Source: a virus | Virus record (IMG/VR): IMGVR_UViG_3300028590_000043 | Location: 1 to 41,988 of that record | Length of the DNA: 41,988 bases | Reading direction: 5' to 3' (one strand) | Shown here: in pieces, positions 14,094 to 22,639 of the stretch | Numbering within the stretch: the stretch's first letter is position 1 | How the letters are laid out: each line of letters begins with the position of its first letter | Notes under the pieces: model-generated | What the model was told of the DNA's origin: nothing | Seen by the model: the letters and a program-made list of their open reading frames with translations, nothing else | The model's database searches: none | Program-made: the position numbers and the translations under genes

Positions 14094-15280
14094 TAGCCAG
14101 CACCTCCGCCATATTCGCGGGAACTGCCACCACCGCCACCACCGCTGGCCCTCCGCTCCCACTCTGCAACCGATCCGGGGCCGGCGTTCGCCGCAGCGTA
14201 GGCATTGGCCGAGGACTGCCCGTTGACGGTCCCGGTTTTCACGCCATTGACGTAGTTGTAGACGCCGGTGGATCCGGTAGCCGCCGCCTGCCGGTTAAGG
14301 GCGGCAATCTGGGCGGCGGCATTTGCGAGTCCGTAGGCGGTAGCTGGGTTTGTGGGGGTGTACACATTGTTGCCAATAGTCTGCGGCGCGTACCCTACCT
14401 TCTGGCCGCCGACGTACTGGTAGCCACCAGCGGTACCAGTAGCATTCGACTGCCGCTCCAGCGCTGCCAATTGGGCAGCACGGTTCGCCTGAGCATACTG
14501 CTGGGCCGACGACGGAAGACGGGGAGGCTGCTGCCCGCCGCGAACAGTGATGTTTGTTGCGGGCGCCTGCGGCGGCGGATCGCCAGCCCACACAGTGGGA
14601 GCAATGCCCGGAGGCGGCGGGCCCTGCGGGGCGATACCGGGGGCCATGACGCCGTTGCCGAGCATCGCGCCGCCCATGCCAGGGTTGGCGCCAACGGGGG
14701 CTGCCGGCGGCGCGTTGATTGCGGCCATGTCGATGGCGGTCGGGGCGTAGCCAGGGCGGGAGCGCGGCAGAGGCACGTTTGGAGGAGCGGGTGCGGCGGG
14801 CGTGTTCATCCCGTTGAAAGCGAGCGACCGGCTGTATGCGCCCCAAGGGGCATATCCGCCTTTCGAAGCTGTTTGCGCAGGCTTCTGGCTTAAACTCGCG
14901 GGCCCGCCGTACGAGCCAATGCCGGTCAGCAGATCGGCAACCGACCGCATCCCCGATGCAGGCACGTACGTGAGGGCCTGACCAAAGTAGTTGTTTGCCG
15001 CTGTCGACCGGTCAATCGGACCGACCGCACTGGTCTGGACCGGTCGTGCTGTTCCGGTCCCGCCGTAGGATGGGGCGTACATCTGTGCCGGCGTCTGGTC
15101 TGCCGACCCCAGCCGCGACGAGCCGGGGAGGTACCCTGTCTGCGCGGGGGTGGTGCTATTCCAATAGTTGGCCCCACTAGCCATCTGCTGACGCAGAGCC
15201 GCGTCTTCGGCGCTAGTCCCGTATACCGGAGTCGGGGTTGACCCAATGCCACCTAGAAAGCTGAGGAAGTCATTAGCCAT
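14093..15280 (-). CDS. Pro/Gly/Ala-rich virion protein with two internal repeats, 395 aa
   Basis: Starts MANDFLSFLGGIGSTPTPVY at ATG 15280, with GGAG seven bases upstream. The middle (about 150-250) is Pro-rich and likely unfolded. The C-terminal third has two copies of a unit of about 40 residues: AAQLAALERQSNATGTAGGY, then NYV/QYVGG-type strands, and AAQIAALNRQAAATGSTGVY. It sits between the ejection proteins and the fibres, so it may be an ejected internal protein or a connector for fibres. No family recognised. An intrinsic terminator lies just upstream. Confidence 0.7.
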   Translation of the reverse strand: MANDFLSFLGGIGSTPTPVYGTSAEDAALRQQMASGANYWNSTTPAQTGYLPGSSRLGSADQTPAQMYAPSYGGTGTARPVQTSAVGPIDRSTAANNYFGQALTYVPASGMRSVADLLTGIGSYGGPASLSQKPAQTASKGGYAPWGAYSRSLAFNGMNTPAAPAPPNVPLPRSRPGYAPTAIDMAAINAPPAAPVGANPGMGGAMLGNGVMAPGIAPQGPPPPGIAPTVWAGDPPPQAPATNITVRGGQQPPRLPSSAQQYAQANRAAQLAALERQSNATGTAGGYQYVGGQKVGYAPQTIGNNVYTPTNPATAYGLANAAAQIAALNRQAAATGSTGVYNYVNGVKTGTVNGQSSANAYAAANAGPGSVAEWERRASGGGGGGSSREYGGGAG

Positions 15281-15295
15281 GAACAGGCTCCATAG

Positions 15296-15316
15296 AAAAA
15301 GGGCCGCGAGGCCCTT
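15296..15316 (-). terminator. intrinsic terminator before the 395-aa virion gene
   Basis: Minus strand AAGGGCC-TCGC-GGCCCTT (complement of 15299-15316) with a perfect 7-bp stem and a four-base loop, followed by a T-run (complement of 15296-15300). It ends 15 bases before ATG 15280. It would stop late transcripts, or antisense transcripts coming through the moron, from entering the fibre genes unless they are antiterminated. Confidence 0.8.
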
Positions 15317-15343
15317 GAGGAAGATGATTGCGGGGACTAGATT
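15315..15343 (+). promoter_or_regulatory. candidate moron promoter, possibly leaderless
   Basis: TTGAGG (15315-15320) and TAGATT (15338-15343) are 17 bases apart. The start site would fall at about 15350, on or next to ATG 15351, which has no ribosome site. This suggests a leaderless mRNA, a common form in alphaproteobacteria. The -35 overlaps the terminator stem on the other strand. Confidence 0.45.
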
Positions 15344-15350
15344 GCGGGTC

Positions 15351-15722
15351 ATGCCCAAACATCGACTGAGCCTTGCGCTGCTCTTCGCAGTTGCCGCATC
15401 ACCTGCGGCAGCGGACCCCATCGGACTGAACGGGCATGGGTTGAAAGACCTCTGCGCCAATCTCTCGCAAACCGGCTACTTTGCCGGGGCCGTCGACCAG
15501 AGCATTTGGGACAGATCGGCTAGGTACTGCCCGCCGGCCGATATGCAGGCGTGGCAAGCACGGGATGCCGTATGCAACTTCGTCAGCGCAGTACCTGCTG
15601 ATAAGCTGATGAACCCAGCACCGTGGCACATCCGCGAGGCGCTGCAATCAGCCTACCCTTGCGCGTCAGACCCTGGATTGGCTGAAGCTCAAGAGCTGCC
15701 ACTCAGAGATATGCAGCCCTGA
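15351..15722 (+). CDS. secreted Rap1a/Tai-like protein, moron gene 1, 123 aa
   Basis: Signal peptide with cleavage near residue 22 (LALLFAVAASPAAA). The mature part has GLKDLCANLSQTGYFAGAVD, then RYCPPADMQAWQARDAVCNF, and ends ALQSAYPC, with four cysteines spaced as in the Rap1a/Tai family of small periplasmic proteins (some are immunity proteins against secreted amidases). That assignment is by pattern only. It lies on the opposite strand to the late genes around it and has its own promoter-like sequence, so it is probably expressed from the prophage. A longer frame to 15246 overlaps the late gene and is rejected. Confidence 0.7.
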   Translation: MPKHRLSLALLFAVAASPAAADPIGLNGHGLKDLCANLSQTGYFAGAVDQSIWDRSARYCPPADMQAWQARDAVCNFVSAVPADKLMNPAPWHIREALQSAYPCASDPGLAEAQELPLRDMQP

Positions 15723-15904
15723 TGCCTCAGATCGACCTTGAGCCCCGCGAGTACGCTGTGAAGGGACGCAAAGAGCCAATCCTCAACAAGGGCTGGTGGA
15801 TCACAATCCTGATATTCATTGCCGTGGTCATATTCGGGCAAGTCGTCATCCGCCCGATCTACTCAGCCGCGCACGCCTACATGATGGACTTATGGCGTCG
15901 CTAG
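15722..15904 (+). CDS. small single-span membrane protein, moron gene 2, 60 aa
   Basis: ATG 15722 overlaps the stop of the first moron gene (TGATG). A polar start with LEPREYAVKGRKEPIL is followed by one transmembrane helix (about residues 25-45, WWITILIFIAVVIFGQVVI) and a short outside tail. Coupled to a secreted Rap1a-like protein, it could form part of a surface or periplasmic system of the lysogen. The end overlaps the convergent ejection-protein gene by 15 bases. Confidence 0.65.
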   Translation: MPQIDLEPREYAVKGRKEPILNKGWWITILIFIAVVIFGQVVIRPIYSAAHAYMMDLWRR

Positions 15905-17572
15905 ATAGTTCCGGCCATATGTCTGCCCACCGCTCACCAGCGACGGCGCCACACCGGGCGGCAACAGCTTCTGCGCGACACTCGGCAGGTTAGCGGCAGC
16001 AACTGCCTTGACAGCTCGCTCCGCGGCCCTCTGGGTCAGCTTCTCAGCTCCAATGCGAGCTGCGCTACCCCCTAGAGCAGTTGCCGCAGCCCCTAGTGGG
16101 CCGCCGAGGGTGAAGCCAGCTGTGCCGCCAAGGAAGCCGCCGAGGCCATTGCCAGACTTGCTGAACCCAAACTTTCCGGCGAGGCTGAGCAGGTTGGCAG
16201 GCAACGTGCCCTTGGCCACCCGCTCTAGCTCCGCGATCTCGGCAGGAGTGAACAGCCTCCGAGTTTTTTCATTCCGAAGTATGCCGAGGAAGCCATTTCG
16301 GAGGCCCTTCTCAAACCCCGAGGCTTGATACTGCGCCTTGGTAATGACTTCCTCGAGCAGCGCCATCTTCTTTGCACGGCTCCACAGGGAAATTCCCTCC
16401 AGCAGATCACCAGCGGCCTTGGTGCCGCCGATTACGTCTGCCGGCTTCGGGTTGCTCAGCAGATCGTCGAGCCCGTCAACAATATCCTGCGCAAAACCCT
16501 TGGCACGCGCCTTCTCTGCGGTAAGCGCCACGTCCTGCGCCTTCTGGCGGAGGTTGTGCAGCTCGGCGAGGGACACGCCTTTGCCTGTCTGGTTTCCCTT
16601 CTGCGCCAGCTCAGCCATGCGGCGATAGATCAGCAGCGCCTCGCCATCGAGATCAGGGTCAATGCTTCGGCCCTTTGCCTTCTGCACCAGGTCCGCGGCG
16701 AACTGCGTGAACTTCTGAGGGGTGAAAGCCGTCCCGGAGGCCTTGCTGCTGTTGAACAGGTCGGTTGCCGCAGTGCGAATATCGTCCAGCACCGGCGCGC
16801 CCTTTACGGCCTTTGCGTTCGAAATGCTCTGGGCAAACTTGGTGGCTTCGTCACCCAGCTTGGCGCCGGCCGCACCAAGCACCGTCCCCCCCACGCCGCC
16901 AATGAACCCACCGGCCGCGCCGCTGCGAGTGCGATCGACCAGGTTGCCGTCATCAGACGCAAATCCCTGAATAACGCCGGGCAGAATGGATCCCTTCCCC
17001 GCCTCGATGGCTTGCGGGATGATGCCGGCCACTTTGCCAGCCGCGAGGTCGGGACGCCCGGAGAAGATCGACCCGGCAACCTCTGCCGTCGCGCCGAGCA
17101 ATCCCTGCTGTTCACGCCCCAGCTTCGCCCGGGCCCGCTCCAGATCGGAGAAGTTGGTGAAGGCCCGCCCTGCATCGCCGCCGCTGAGAAATGTCCCCAG
17201 CGCCCCGGCAGCGCCGGCCGCTTCGTCGCTCAGTCCTAGCGTGCCGCCAGCCTGCAACAGCTTCATCGAGTCATAGGGGGCATACTGCTCTGCCAGCTTT
17301 GCCCGATCAGCGCCGGGGAACTGGTCACGCAGCACATTGTCGAGCGCGCGGTTATACGAGTCCTGCGCGCTAAGCCCCTGCACGTTAGTCGATGCTTCGC
17401 CGCTCGAGCCCTTCGGCTGCACCTTGCCGGTCAGCGATACCGGGCCGCCTTGCCCCGATCCGCCGAACGATGCCGCTATTTCCTCAACGGTCGCGTTCTG
17501 CTGTTCGGGGGAGAGCGACAGAAAGCTATCGTCCACCTTCACGCGCTTGCCGTTGATGTTGAGGGTCGCCAT
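15890..17572 (-). CDS. large internal virion (ejection) protein, 560 aa
   Basis: Begins with a short beta unit (LNINGKRVKVDDSFLSLSPE), as often seen at the start of such proteins. A long Ala/Gly-rich helical body follows, with several glycine-zipper stretches (GGFIGGVGGTVLGAAG at about 223; GLGGFLGGTAGFTLGG at about 487), and a region with EALLIYRRMAELAQKGNQTG. Its size, position after the tail proteins and membrane-active composition fit a podoviral ejection protein that helps carry DNA through the envelope. It overlaps the preceding gene by one base and the moron gene at its 3' end. Confidence 0.75.
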   Translation of the reverse strand: MATLNINGKRVKVDDSFLSLSPEQQNATVEEIAASFGGSGQGGPVSLTGKVQPKGSSGEASTNVQGLSAQDSYNRALDNVLRDQFPGADRAKLAEQYAPYDSMKLLQAGGTLGLSDEAAGAAGALGTFLSGGDAGRAFTNFSDLERARAKLGREQQGLLGATAEVAGSIFSGRPDLAAGKVAGIIPQAIEAGKGSILPGVIQGFASDDGNLVDRTRSGAAGGFIGGVGGTVLGAAGAKLGDEATKFAQSISNAKAVKGAPVLDDIRTAATDLFNSSKASGTAFTPQKFTQFAADLVQKAKGRSIDPDLDGEALLIYRRMAELAQKGNQTGKGVSLAELHNLRQKAQDVALTAEKARAKGFAQDIVDGLDDLLSNPKPADVIGGTKAAGDLLEGISLWSRAKKMALLEEVITKAQYQASGFEKGLRNGFLGILRNEKTRRLFTPAEIAELERVAKGTLPANLLSLAGKFGFSKSGNGLGGFLGGTAGFTLGGPLGAAATALGGSAARIGAEKLTQRAAERAVKAVAAANLPSVAQKLLPPGVAPSLVSGGQTYGRNYLATP

Positions 17573-18672
17573 TAGGGTTCAACGCTCCACTGGACGCCGC
17601 TGGACGTGACATTCCCGCTGGACAGTGCGGCGGGAGGCGCCGCTGACGATGAAAGGCCATCTGCAGAATAGCCGCCTTGGGCAGTCGCCACCAACTTCTG
17701 ATAGCCCTCCGCGACAGCCTGCTCGAAGTCTGCCAAGGCACGGAGATACTGGTCTTGGTCGCCCTTATCGATTGCTGCCTGCATACGCGAGATCGCGTCT
17801 TCTGCTCGGCGGCCTTCGTAGTCTGTAATCTGACCGCCGCCCTTCAGCATGTTGCGAGCCTGCATGAAGGCCTGCGCGTTCGTCGGGCTGGATGCCGCGA
17901 GGAACTTGCCCATCTCGGACCCAGGGTTGACATACATGCCGCGGGGCCCGATCTGGCCGAACCACTCGTTCATGCCGCGGGAATTGGAGCGGACCTCCTG
18001 CACGGCCTTATTGGTGATCTCCAACATTTGCTGAGCGCCAGGAAGCGCAGCACGTGCCGCCCCAGCCGTCTTTGCGTCAACAGTCGCGCCAGTCTTCGTT
18101 CCGGCCACTTGGCCCGGATCGGCCGGGCGCATGCCATCTGGCAGCTTCGTCTGCACGACCGAGCCGTCCTTTGAAAGCTGACCCAGCACCCAGTTGCCCT
18201 GTGCGTCCTGCAACCATGTCGGCTGCAGAGCGACCTCGGCGTTGCCGCCCTTGCCTTCGACGGTGCGGTAATCTCCAAGCACCTCATAGGTATTTGGATC
18301 GATCAACTGGCCGTTGACCTCGAGCGGCTTGGACGCAGCGCCGGGTTCCATCCGCTTCATTGCCGCCTGCCATGCCTCTGACACCGGCATGCCTGCATCG
18401 ACCATCTGAGCAAGGTCAGGATGATTGGCGGAAAGCCAGTTCTTGGTGGCGTTGGCCTGGTTCTCGGCAAGCTTTTCGGCTTTCAGCTTCTCGGCTGCCG
18501 CCTGATCAAGCTGCTTGGCCTGCGGGACTGCAGCCAGCCCAGCCGCAAGCCCGCCCTGCAGGTTCTGGCCCTGCGCCAGCCCCGCCCCAATAGCGGACAG
18601 CGTGTTCTGGTTCTGGCCGGCCCACTGCGCGAACGGGTTGTTCTCGCCAAGGAGAAAGCTGGCAATGCCCAT
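17572..18672 (-). CDS. internal virion protein, 366 aa
   Basis: Starts MGIASFLLGENNPFAQWAGQ, a hydrophobic Gly/Phe start typical of ejected internal proteins. A Gln/Ala-rich helix (about 25-70) follows, then a middle with VNGQLIDPNTYEVLGD and LQDAQGNWVLGQLS, strand pairs seen in structural proteins of podoviruses, and a helical C-terminal part (about 240-320). It is probably one member of the ejection complex together with the products at 18685 and 15890. Confidence 0.7.
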   Translation of the reverse strand: MGIASFLLGENNPFAQWAGQNQNTLSAIGAGLAQGQNLQGGLAAGLAAVPQAKQLDQAAAEKLKAEKLAENQANATKNWLSANHPDLAQMVDAGMPVSEAWQAAMKRMEPGAASKPLEVNGQLIDPNTYEVLGDYRTVEGKGGNAEVALQPTWLQDAQGNWVLGQLSKDGSVVQTKLPDGMRPADPGQVAGTKTGATVDAKTAGAARAALPGAQQMLEITNKAVQEVRSNSRGMNEWFGQIGPRGMYVNPGSEMGKFLAASSPTNAQAFMQARNMLKGGGQITDYEGRRAEDAISRMQAAIDKGDQDQYLRALADFEQAVAEGYQKLVATAQGGYSADGLSSSAAPPAALSSGNVTSSGVQWSVEP

Positions 18673-18684
18673 GTCAGTTCTCCA

Positions 18685-19377
18685 TCAGAGGAAGCTAAGC
18701 CCGACCCCGAGCAATTGCTGCCAGAGAGGGGCTGTCGGCGTGCTAGTGGTGGTGGACGTGCCGGCAGCCCCGGCAGCGCCCGTGACCGTGCCAGTAGCGC
18801 GGTTGAGGTAGTCCCAGACGCCGGCCTCCTGCGCCTTCTTGTCTGCGTCCATCGAGGCGCCAACCGACTGCTGTATAGAGGATGGCAGTTGTCCAGCAGC
18901 AAAAAGCTGTGGAAGCATATTAGCCGCCTCAGATTGCCGCGCGAGACTGTCGCCGTACTGCTTGTAGTCGAGACCTGCGAGGCTATCGGCAAGCCCGCTG
19001 GCAGCCGAGTTCACATGCGAGCCGGATCCGAACCGACCAGAGCCGGTGAAGATGGAATTGACGTTGGACAGCGTGTCATCGGTCAGCTTGGCGCGTAGTG
19101 CGGCATAGCCCGGATCGTTCTGCCCGAGTTCGTTACCCGCGGCACGGTTGCCAAACGACGACAGCGCCCCGGCGATGCCGCTGGCGAAGTTCGGGTTGTT
19201 CGCTGCGTTGAGAGAGTTGGTCCAACCGCCTGTGGTGGTCGAAGACGGAGCGACGTACGAGGATGCCCCGGGGTGGTAGGCATCGCTGATACCCTTTGCG
19301 AGCTTATTGACGGTCGCTGTCACCTGCGGGCTTGCGGAACCGCTGGTGGTGGTCGTCTTGTTCGTGCTGGAACCCAT
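18685..19377 (-). CDS. internal virion protein, Ser/Ala/Gly-rich, 230 aa
   Basis: N-terminal Ser/Thr-rich tail (MGSSTNKTTTTSGSASPQ) followed by helices. ANNPNFASGIAGALSSFG (about 58-75) and a conserved-looking FTGSGRFGSGSHVNSA (about 109-124) fit the SxGRxGSG motif of small virion proteins found before ejection proteins. It ends in a hydrophobic stretch LWQQLLGVGLSFL. Its position, first of three, suggests the smallest ejection protein. Confidence 0.7.
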   Translation of the reverse strand: MGSSTNKTTTTSGSASPQVTATVNKLAKGISDAYHPGASSYVAPSSTTTGGWTNSLNAANNPNFASGIAGALSSFGNRAAGNELGQNDPGYAALRAKLTDDTLSNVNSIFTGSGRFGSGSHVNSAASGLADSLAGLDYKQYGDSLARQSEAANMLPQLFAAGQLPSSIQQSVGASMDADKKAQEAGVWDYLNRATGTVTGAAGAAGTSTTTSTPTAPLWQQLLGVGLSFL

Positions 19378-19379
19378 TT

Positions 19380-19928
19380 TTACGCAGCCTCCACCATGTT
19401 CAGGCGTGCGAAGTCGCCATGAAAGTCTGCGGCCATTTCATTGTAGGCGATGGCCGCATCCCGCTCGGTACTGAAGCCGTTGCGGTCGATGTAGCGCCCT
19501 TCGGCGTTCTTGCATCGAGCCCTCCACGCGCCATCCGGGCGGGCCGATACGCCGCAGAAGTGGTTCGGGCGCAGAGCGCCCCTGTTCCGCGCGTTCTCGG
19601 CTCGGGTGGCAAGCCGGAGGTTTGGCAGACGGTTGTCTGACCGGATGCCGTTGACATGATCGATGTCGAGGCCAGTCGGCGGCCATTCGCCATTTGCGAG
19701 TGCCCAGATCACTCGATGCGCCAAGTATGTGCGGCCATCGATAAGGCCCTTGAGATACCCGCCACGATTGATGTTCTGAAGGGCCGCTTTCCCCGCGTAC
19801 CGGGAGTTCCACACGTTAGCGGCGTGTTCGCTGGCAAATCTATCAGGCGCTCGCTTCAGCCAGGTCAGATAGCCGGTCGTCGGGTCGTAGCTCAAAAGGC
19901 TCGGCAGTTCGTGTGCTACTAGCGTCAT
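19380..19928 (-). CDS. HNH homing endonuclease with AP2 DNA-binding domain, 182 aa
   Basis: Begins with a beta region LLSYDPTTGYLTWLKRAP, then the HNH core IDHVNGIRSDNRLPNLRLAT (about residues 90-109, His93 and Asn95), then an AP2/ERF-like domain with GVSARPDGAWRARCKNAEGR and a helix ERDAAIAYNEMAADFHG. This is the typical free-standing HNH-AP2 homing enzyme of phages. It sits between structural genes and its start overlaps the previous stop (ATGA), so it has inserted without breaking them. The longer frame to 20000 is a shadow. Confidence 0.92.
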   Translation of the reverse strand: MTLVAHELPSLLSYDPTTGYLTWLKRAPDRFASEHAANVWNSRYAGKAALQNINRGGYLKGLIDGRTYLAHRVIWALANGEWPPTGLDIDHVNGIRSDNRLPNLRLATRAENARNRGALRPNHFCGVSARPDGAWRARCKNAEGRYIDRNGFSTERDAAIAYNEMAADFHGDFARLNMVEAA

Positions 19929-20224
19929 ACCAAAACCTTCCGCAGTCCGTGGCCTTCGCCGGCCGGCCAATGGCTGTATCCGGGCAGCACTCGCGACCAA
20001 TCACGGCCCTCGACGCGCATCTCTACGCATCCGGCGGCCTTGGCTATTCGTTCGAGCTTGCCGATTTCGTCGCGCACGGCCTTGAGCCATGCTTTGGGGC
20101 CGAGCGTGATCTTGCCGCTCAGCGTGTGGATGAGGCAGACGACCTGACCGTTGTCTTCATAAGCCTCGAGCCGGATGAAGACCTGAACACCAGGCCTCAC
20201 CACTCCGATCGGTTGCAGGACCAT
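19925..20224 (-). CDS. phage protein with VEGRxWxRxLPxY segment, 99 aa
   Basis: A small alpha/beta protein: strands IRLEAYEDNGQVVCLIHTL, a helix KAVRDEIGKLERIAKAAG, then VEMRVEGRDWSRVLPGY (about 67-83). This layout resembles an acetyltransferase-like half domain, often found in podoviral tail regions. No catalytic proof. It overlaps its upstream neighbour by one base and the HNH gene by ATGA. Confidence 0.7.
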   Translation of the reverse strand: MVLQPIGVVRPGVQVFIRLEAYEDNGQVVCLIHTLSGKITLGPKAWLKAVRDEIGKLERIAKAAGCVEMRVEGRDWSRVLPGYSHWPAGEGHGLRKVLV

Positions 20225-20565
20225 CAGCGGTTCGCAAGCGCGCTCGGAGCGAGGTAGGTGACAGTCACGTCAAACTTGCCGGCAGCGTCGTTGGACTGCG
20301 CCTTGAGCACATCGCCTTGGTCCAGCACCAGCACTTCATCAATCAGCACGCGCTGGCGAGCTGTGACAGCGAGCGCGCTGCGCAGATAGTAGTCCGTCGC
20401 GCTCTTGGTACGCCAAATGGCAAGCGTAGGAGTGCTGCCAGAGGTTTCCGAGGCAGCAATGGCTACGATGGTCGTCCGCTTGGCTGCGGTGAAGATGGTC
20501 GTGGCCGTGTTGCCGGTGATACGGGTCCACTCGGTCTGCGGCTGGCCGTTGACGAGGACGCTCAA
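20224..20565 (-). CDS. hypothetical virion-associated protein, 113 aa
   Basis: Mostly beta strands (TATTIFTAAKRTTIVAIAAS, then LRSALAVTARQRVLIDEVLV), ending FDVTVTYLAPSALANR. The all-beta pattern fits a small head-tail or appendage subunit. No family recognised. It overlaps the beta-propeller gene by ATGA (20562-20565). Confidence 0.65.
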   Translation of the reverse strand: MSVLVNGQPQTEWTRITGNTATTIFTAAKRTTIVAIAASETSGSTPTLAIWRTKSATDYYLRSALAVTARQRVLIDEVLVLDQGDVLKAQSNDAAGKFDVTVTYLAPSALANR

Positions 20566-22025
20566 CGCACACCCCCGCCAGCGCTCTGGACATGATCAAC
20601 GCCACGCGCATAGGTCCAAGTCGAAGACGCCGGGATCTGGCGCCGGAAAGCCACGTTCTTGCCCCTGCCCCGCAATGGCGTCCGCCCGCTCGCCACCTTT
20701 GCCGCACCCGTTTTCCACGCAATGGAGTCGGCAGCCTCGTCCTTGACGCCTAGCTCCAATGTCCCGGCGCTCGCATCGTCAATTGGCGTGGCCCATGCGA
20801 TCAGCGTGGTCACTGGGCTGTTCGTCGTGCTGGTGGTCAGGATTGCCGCCTGATTGCCGCCAGAGAACGTGCCGAACTTCGCATCCGCATCCAGAGCGCC
20901 GAACAACGGTTGCCCGCCTTGGAACGCGCGGCTGTCCAGCGGAATATCGATGTCATCAAGGACGCCGTAGCTGTCCATGCTGTCGAGCGTAATGCCCGGA
21001 GTAGCCAGATTGGCGAGGTAGGTCGTCTGAACCGAGTTAGTGACCCAGCGATCCCACTGCCACGAGTACCCGAGCATGCGGTCGAAGATCACGTCAGACG
21101 AAGCGCCTTGCGCCTTGAACCGCCACCAGATCATCTTGGTGAACGGGTCGACCTGCCCCTGCACGAGGTTCAGCGCGCCCTGGTCAACGTTGTTGAAGAA
21201 CCACTCATCGATCTTGCCTGCGCCGATCGTCTTGATCCCGCCGCCGAGCGTGAACTGACGGAATCCATCCGTTGCCAGCCAGTAGATGGCCCCGTCATAC
21301 GACACGCAGGAGCGCGCACCGACAGAGCCGAGTTCACTCGATACCGTGCGCAGCGAGTAGAGCGCTCCACCACCGGCATTGCCGAACTGGATCAGACGCA
21401 CCGCCCGCTCCTGCAGGATCAGGGCCGCACCGTCCTTGAGATCCGCCCCATAGAGCAGCGCGCCGCCCTCTTCCAAAGGCTGGTAGTCCGCTGCGCCCGT
21501 CGTCCAGTTGGTGAAGCTGTTGAAGTCCGAGTTGCGGATCAGGCGATTGTTGCGGTTCCCCGCGTCATCGAGGCAATCGAGGCCGAACACCATGTTCGCA
21601 CAGGTGAAGATGAACCGGGGGTCGCCGGCATCGTTGATGGCCGAGAAGCCGGCCGGGGTTTCGATGTTGTAGCTCTCGAGCCCATCCGTCGTGTTCGTCA
21701 TCAGCAGGTAGCTGCCGAAGTGAATCGCCGATACGTCATCCCCTGCCGTAACGTTCAGGGTCGCTGTCAGCGCCGTCCATGTGTAGTCGGAGGCCATGCT
21801 GTAGGCCTCAGTGGCCGTAAAGGCGTAGACCTGCCAGGTGCCGTCGTTCTTGACCACTGACACCACGCCGCGCGGGTCGTCCGGCAGCGCATCTGCGCCA
21901 ACAGCCACGTTGATAGCCGGCGCTGGGCCGTACCCCACCCGCTGCGGCAAAACACCGTCCGCGACCATGCAGATGCCCGGCTCAAGCTCTCCGGCATCGG
22001 GTGCTAGTTCGCCGTAGCCGATCAT
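20562..22025 (-). CDS. beta-propeller tail/neck protein, 487 aa
   Basis: Repeating short strands with aromatic and acidic turns (QVYAFTATEAYSM, AIHFGSYLLMTNTTDG, RFIFTCANMVFGLDCLDDA, YWLATDGFRQF, DPFTKMIWWRFKA). This is the pattern of P22 gp10-like and T7 gp12-like tail or stabilisation proteins, which close the portal and hold the DNA in. It follows the adaptor gene, as in those phages. ATG 22025 overlaps the adaptor stop (ATGA). The frame extends upstream to 22214 but only with an Arg/Gln/Cys-rich shadow. Confidence 0.75.
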   Translation of the reverse strand: MIGYGELAPDAGELEPGICMVADGVLPQRVGYGPAPAINVAVGADALPDDPRGVVSVVKNDGTWQVYAFTATEAYSMASDYTWTALTATLNVTAGDDVSAIHFGSYLLMTNTTDGLESYNIETPAGFSAINDAGDPRFIFTCANMVFGLDCLDDAGNRNNRLIRNSDFNSFTNWTTGAADYQPLEEGGALLYGADLKDGAALILQERAVRLIQFGNAGGGALYSLRTVSSELGSVGARSCVSYDGAIYWLATDGFRQFTLGGGIKTIGAGKIDEWFFNNVDQGALNLVQGQVDPFTKMIWWRFKAQGASSDVIFDRMLGYSWQWDRWVTNSVQTTYLANLATPGITLDSMDSYGVLDDIDIPLDSRAFQGGQPLFGALDADAKFGTFSGGNQAAILTTSTTNSPVTTLIAWATPIDDASAGTLELGVKDEAADSIAWKTGAAKVASGRTPLRGRGKNVAFRRQIPASSTWTYARGVDHVQSAGGGVR

Positions 22026-22639
22026 GGAGTAACCATCGGCAGGGTCATTTCGGCATTGCCGAACTCGGCAACGTTGCCCTGCGAGATGACCTGATCCAGA
22101 ATATCGTTGGCCTTGCCGTCCAGCATCGACGCCGTGGCATAGTCCTTGAATTTGGCGGCGGCGGCAGACTGGCAGGCAAAGAGGTAATAGTGCGGCGCCA
22201 GCGTCAGCAGCCAATTGGTGGCGTTCGACCCGGTCAACGCTGGGACGATGGTCGAATAGTGGACGATAAAGTCATCTTCGGTGACCGGTGCGACCTGCAG
22301 TGTCGTCGCGCTGAGTAGCGAGAACACCTGCGCATCATCCGCCGTCTCGTATGGGTTGCGCCCAATCAACGCGCCCACGCTGACCTGAGTAAGCGGCATC
22401 GAGCCGAGCACGTCGCGGGTCAGCGCCGACATGCCGATAAAGCTGGTGGGCAGTGTCGCCACACCAGAGCTGTCGGTGGTGATGGTCGCCGTGCCGCGGC
22501 GGCGATAGTCCGAGGCGAGGCGGAGGTTTGCGTTTGCCTCTGCCAAAAGGATGAATTCGTCGGTTTCGTCTGACGTGAAGGTCCGCTCCTCCCACGACCC
22601 GATGGCCGTAGAGAGGTTGCTGTAGGTATCGAGAGCCAT
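22022..22639 (-). CDS. head-tail adaptor (gp11/gp4-like), 205 aa
   Basis: Starts with a helix ALDTYSNLSTAIGSWEER, followed by the EFILLAEANANLRL and YRRRGTATITTDSSGVATLP pattern (about 28-65) that marks phage adaptor proteins of the SU10/T7 gp11 type. A helical C-terminus (YYLFACQSAAAAKFKDYATA) follows. It binds the portal and starts the tail. The position between capsid genes and the beta-propeller gene fits exactly. Confidence 0.85.
   Translation of the reverse strand: MALDTYSNLSTAIGSWEERTFTSDETDEFILLAEANANLRLASDYRRRGTATITTDSSGVATLPTSFIGMSALTRDVLGSMPLTQVSVGALIGRNPYETADDAQVFSLLSATTLQVAPVTEDDFIVHYSTIVPALTGSNATNWLLTLAPHYYLFACQSAAAAKFKDYATASMLDGKANDILDQVISQGNVAEFGNAEMTLPMVTP

Noticed and set aside
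19380-20000. HNH-AP2 gene as part of an intron or intein
   Set aside because: The flanking genes are complete with overlapping starts and stops, and no splicing motifs or group I intron pairing was seen. It is a free-standing homing gene.
20562-22214. N-terminal extension of the beta-propeller protein to 22214
   Set aside because: The extra 63 codons overlap the adaptor gene, give an Arg/Gln/Cys-rich sequence and have no ribosome site. ATG 22025 overlaps the adaptor stop as ATGA.
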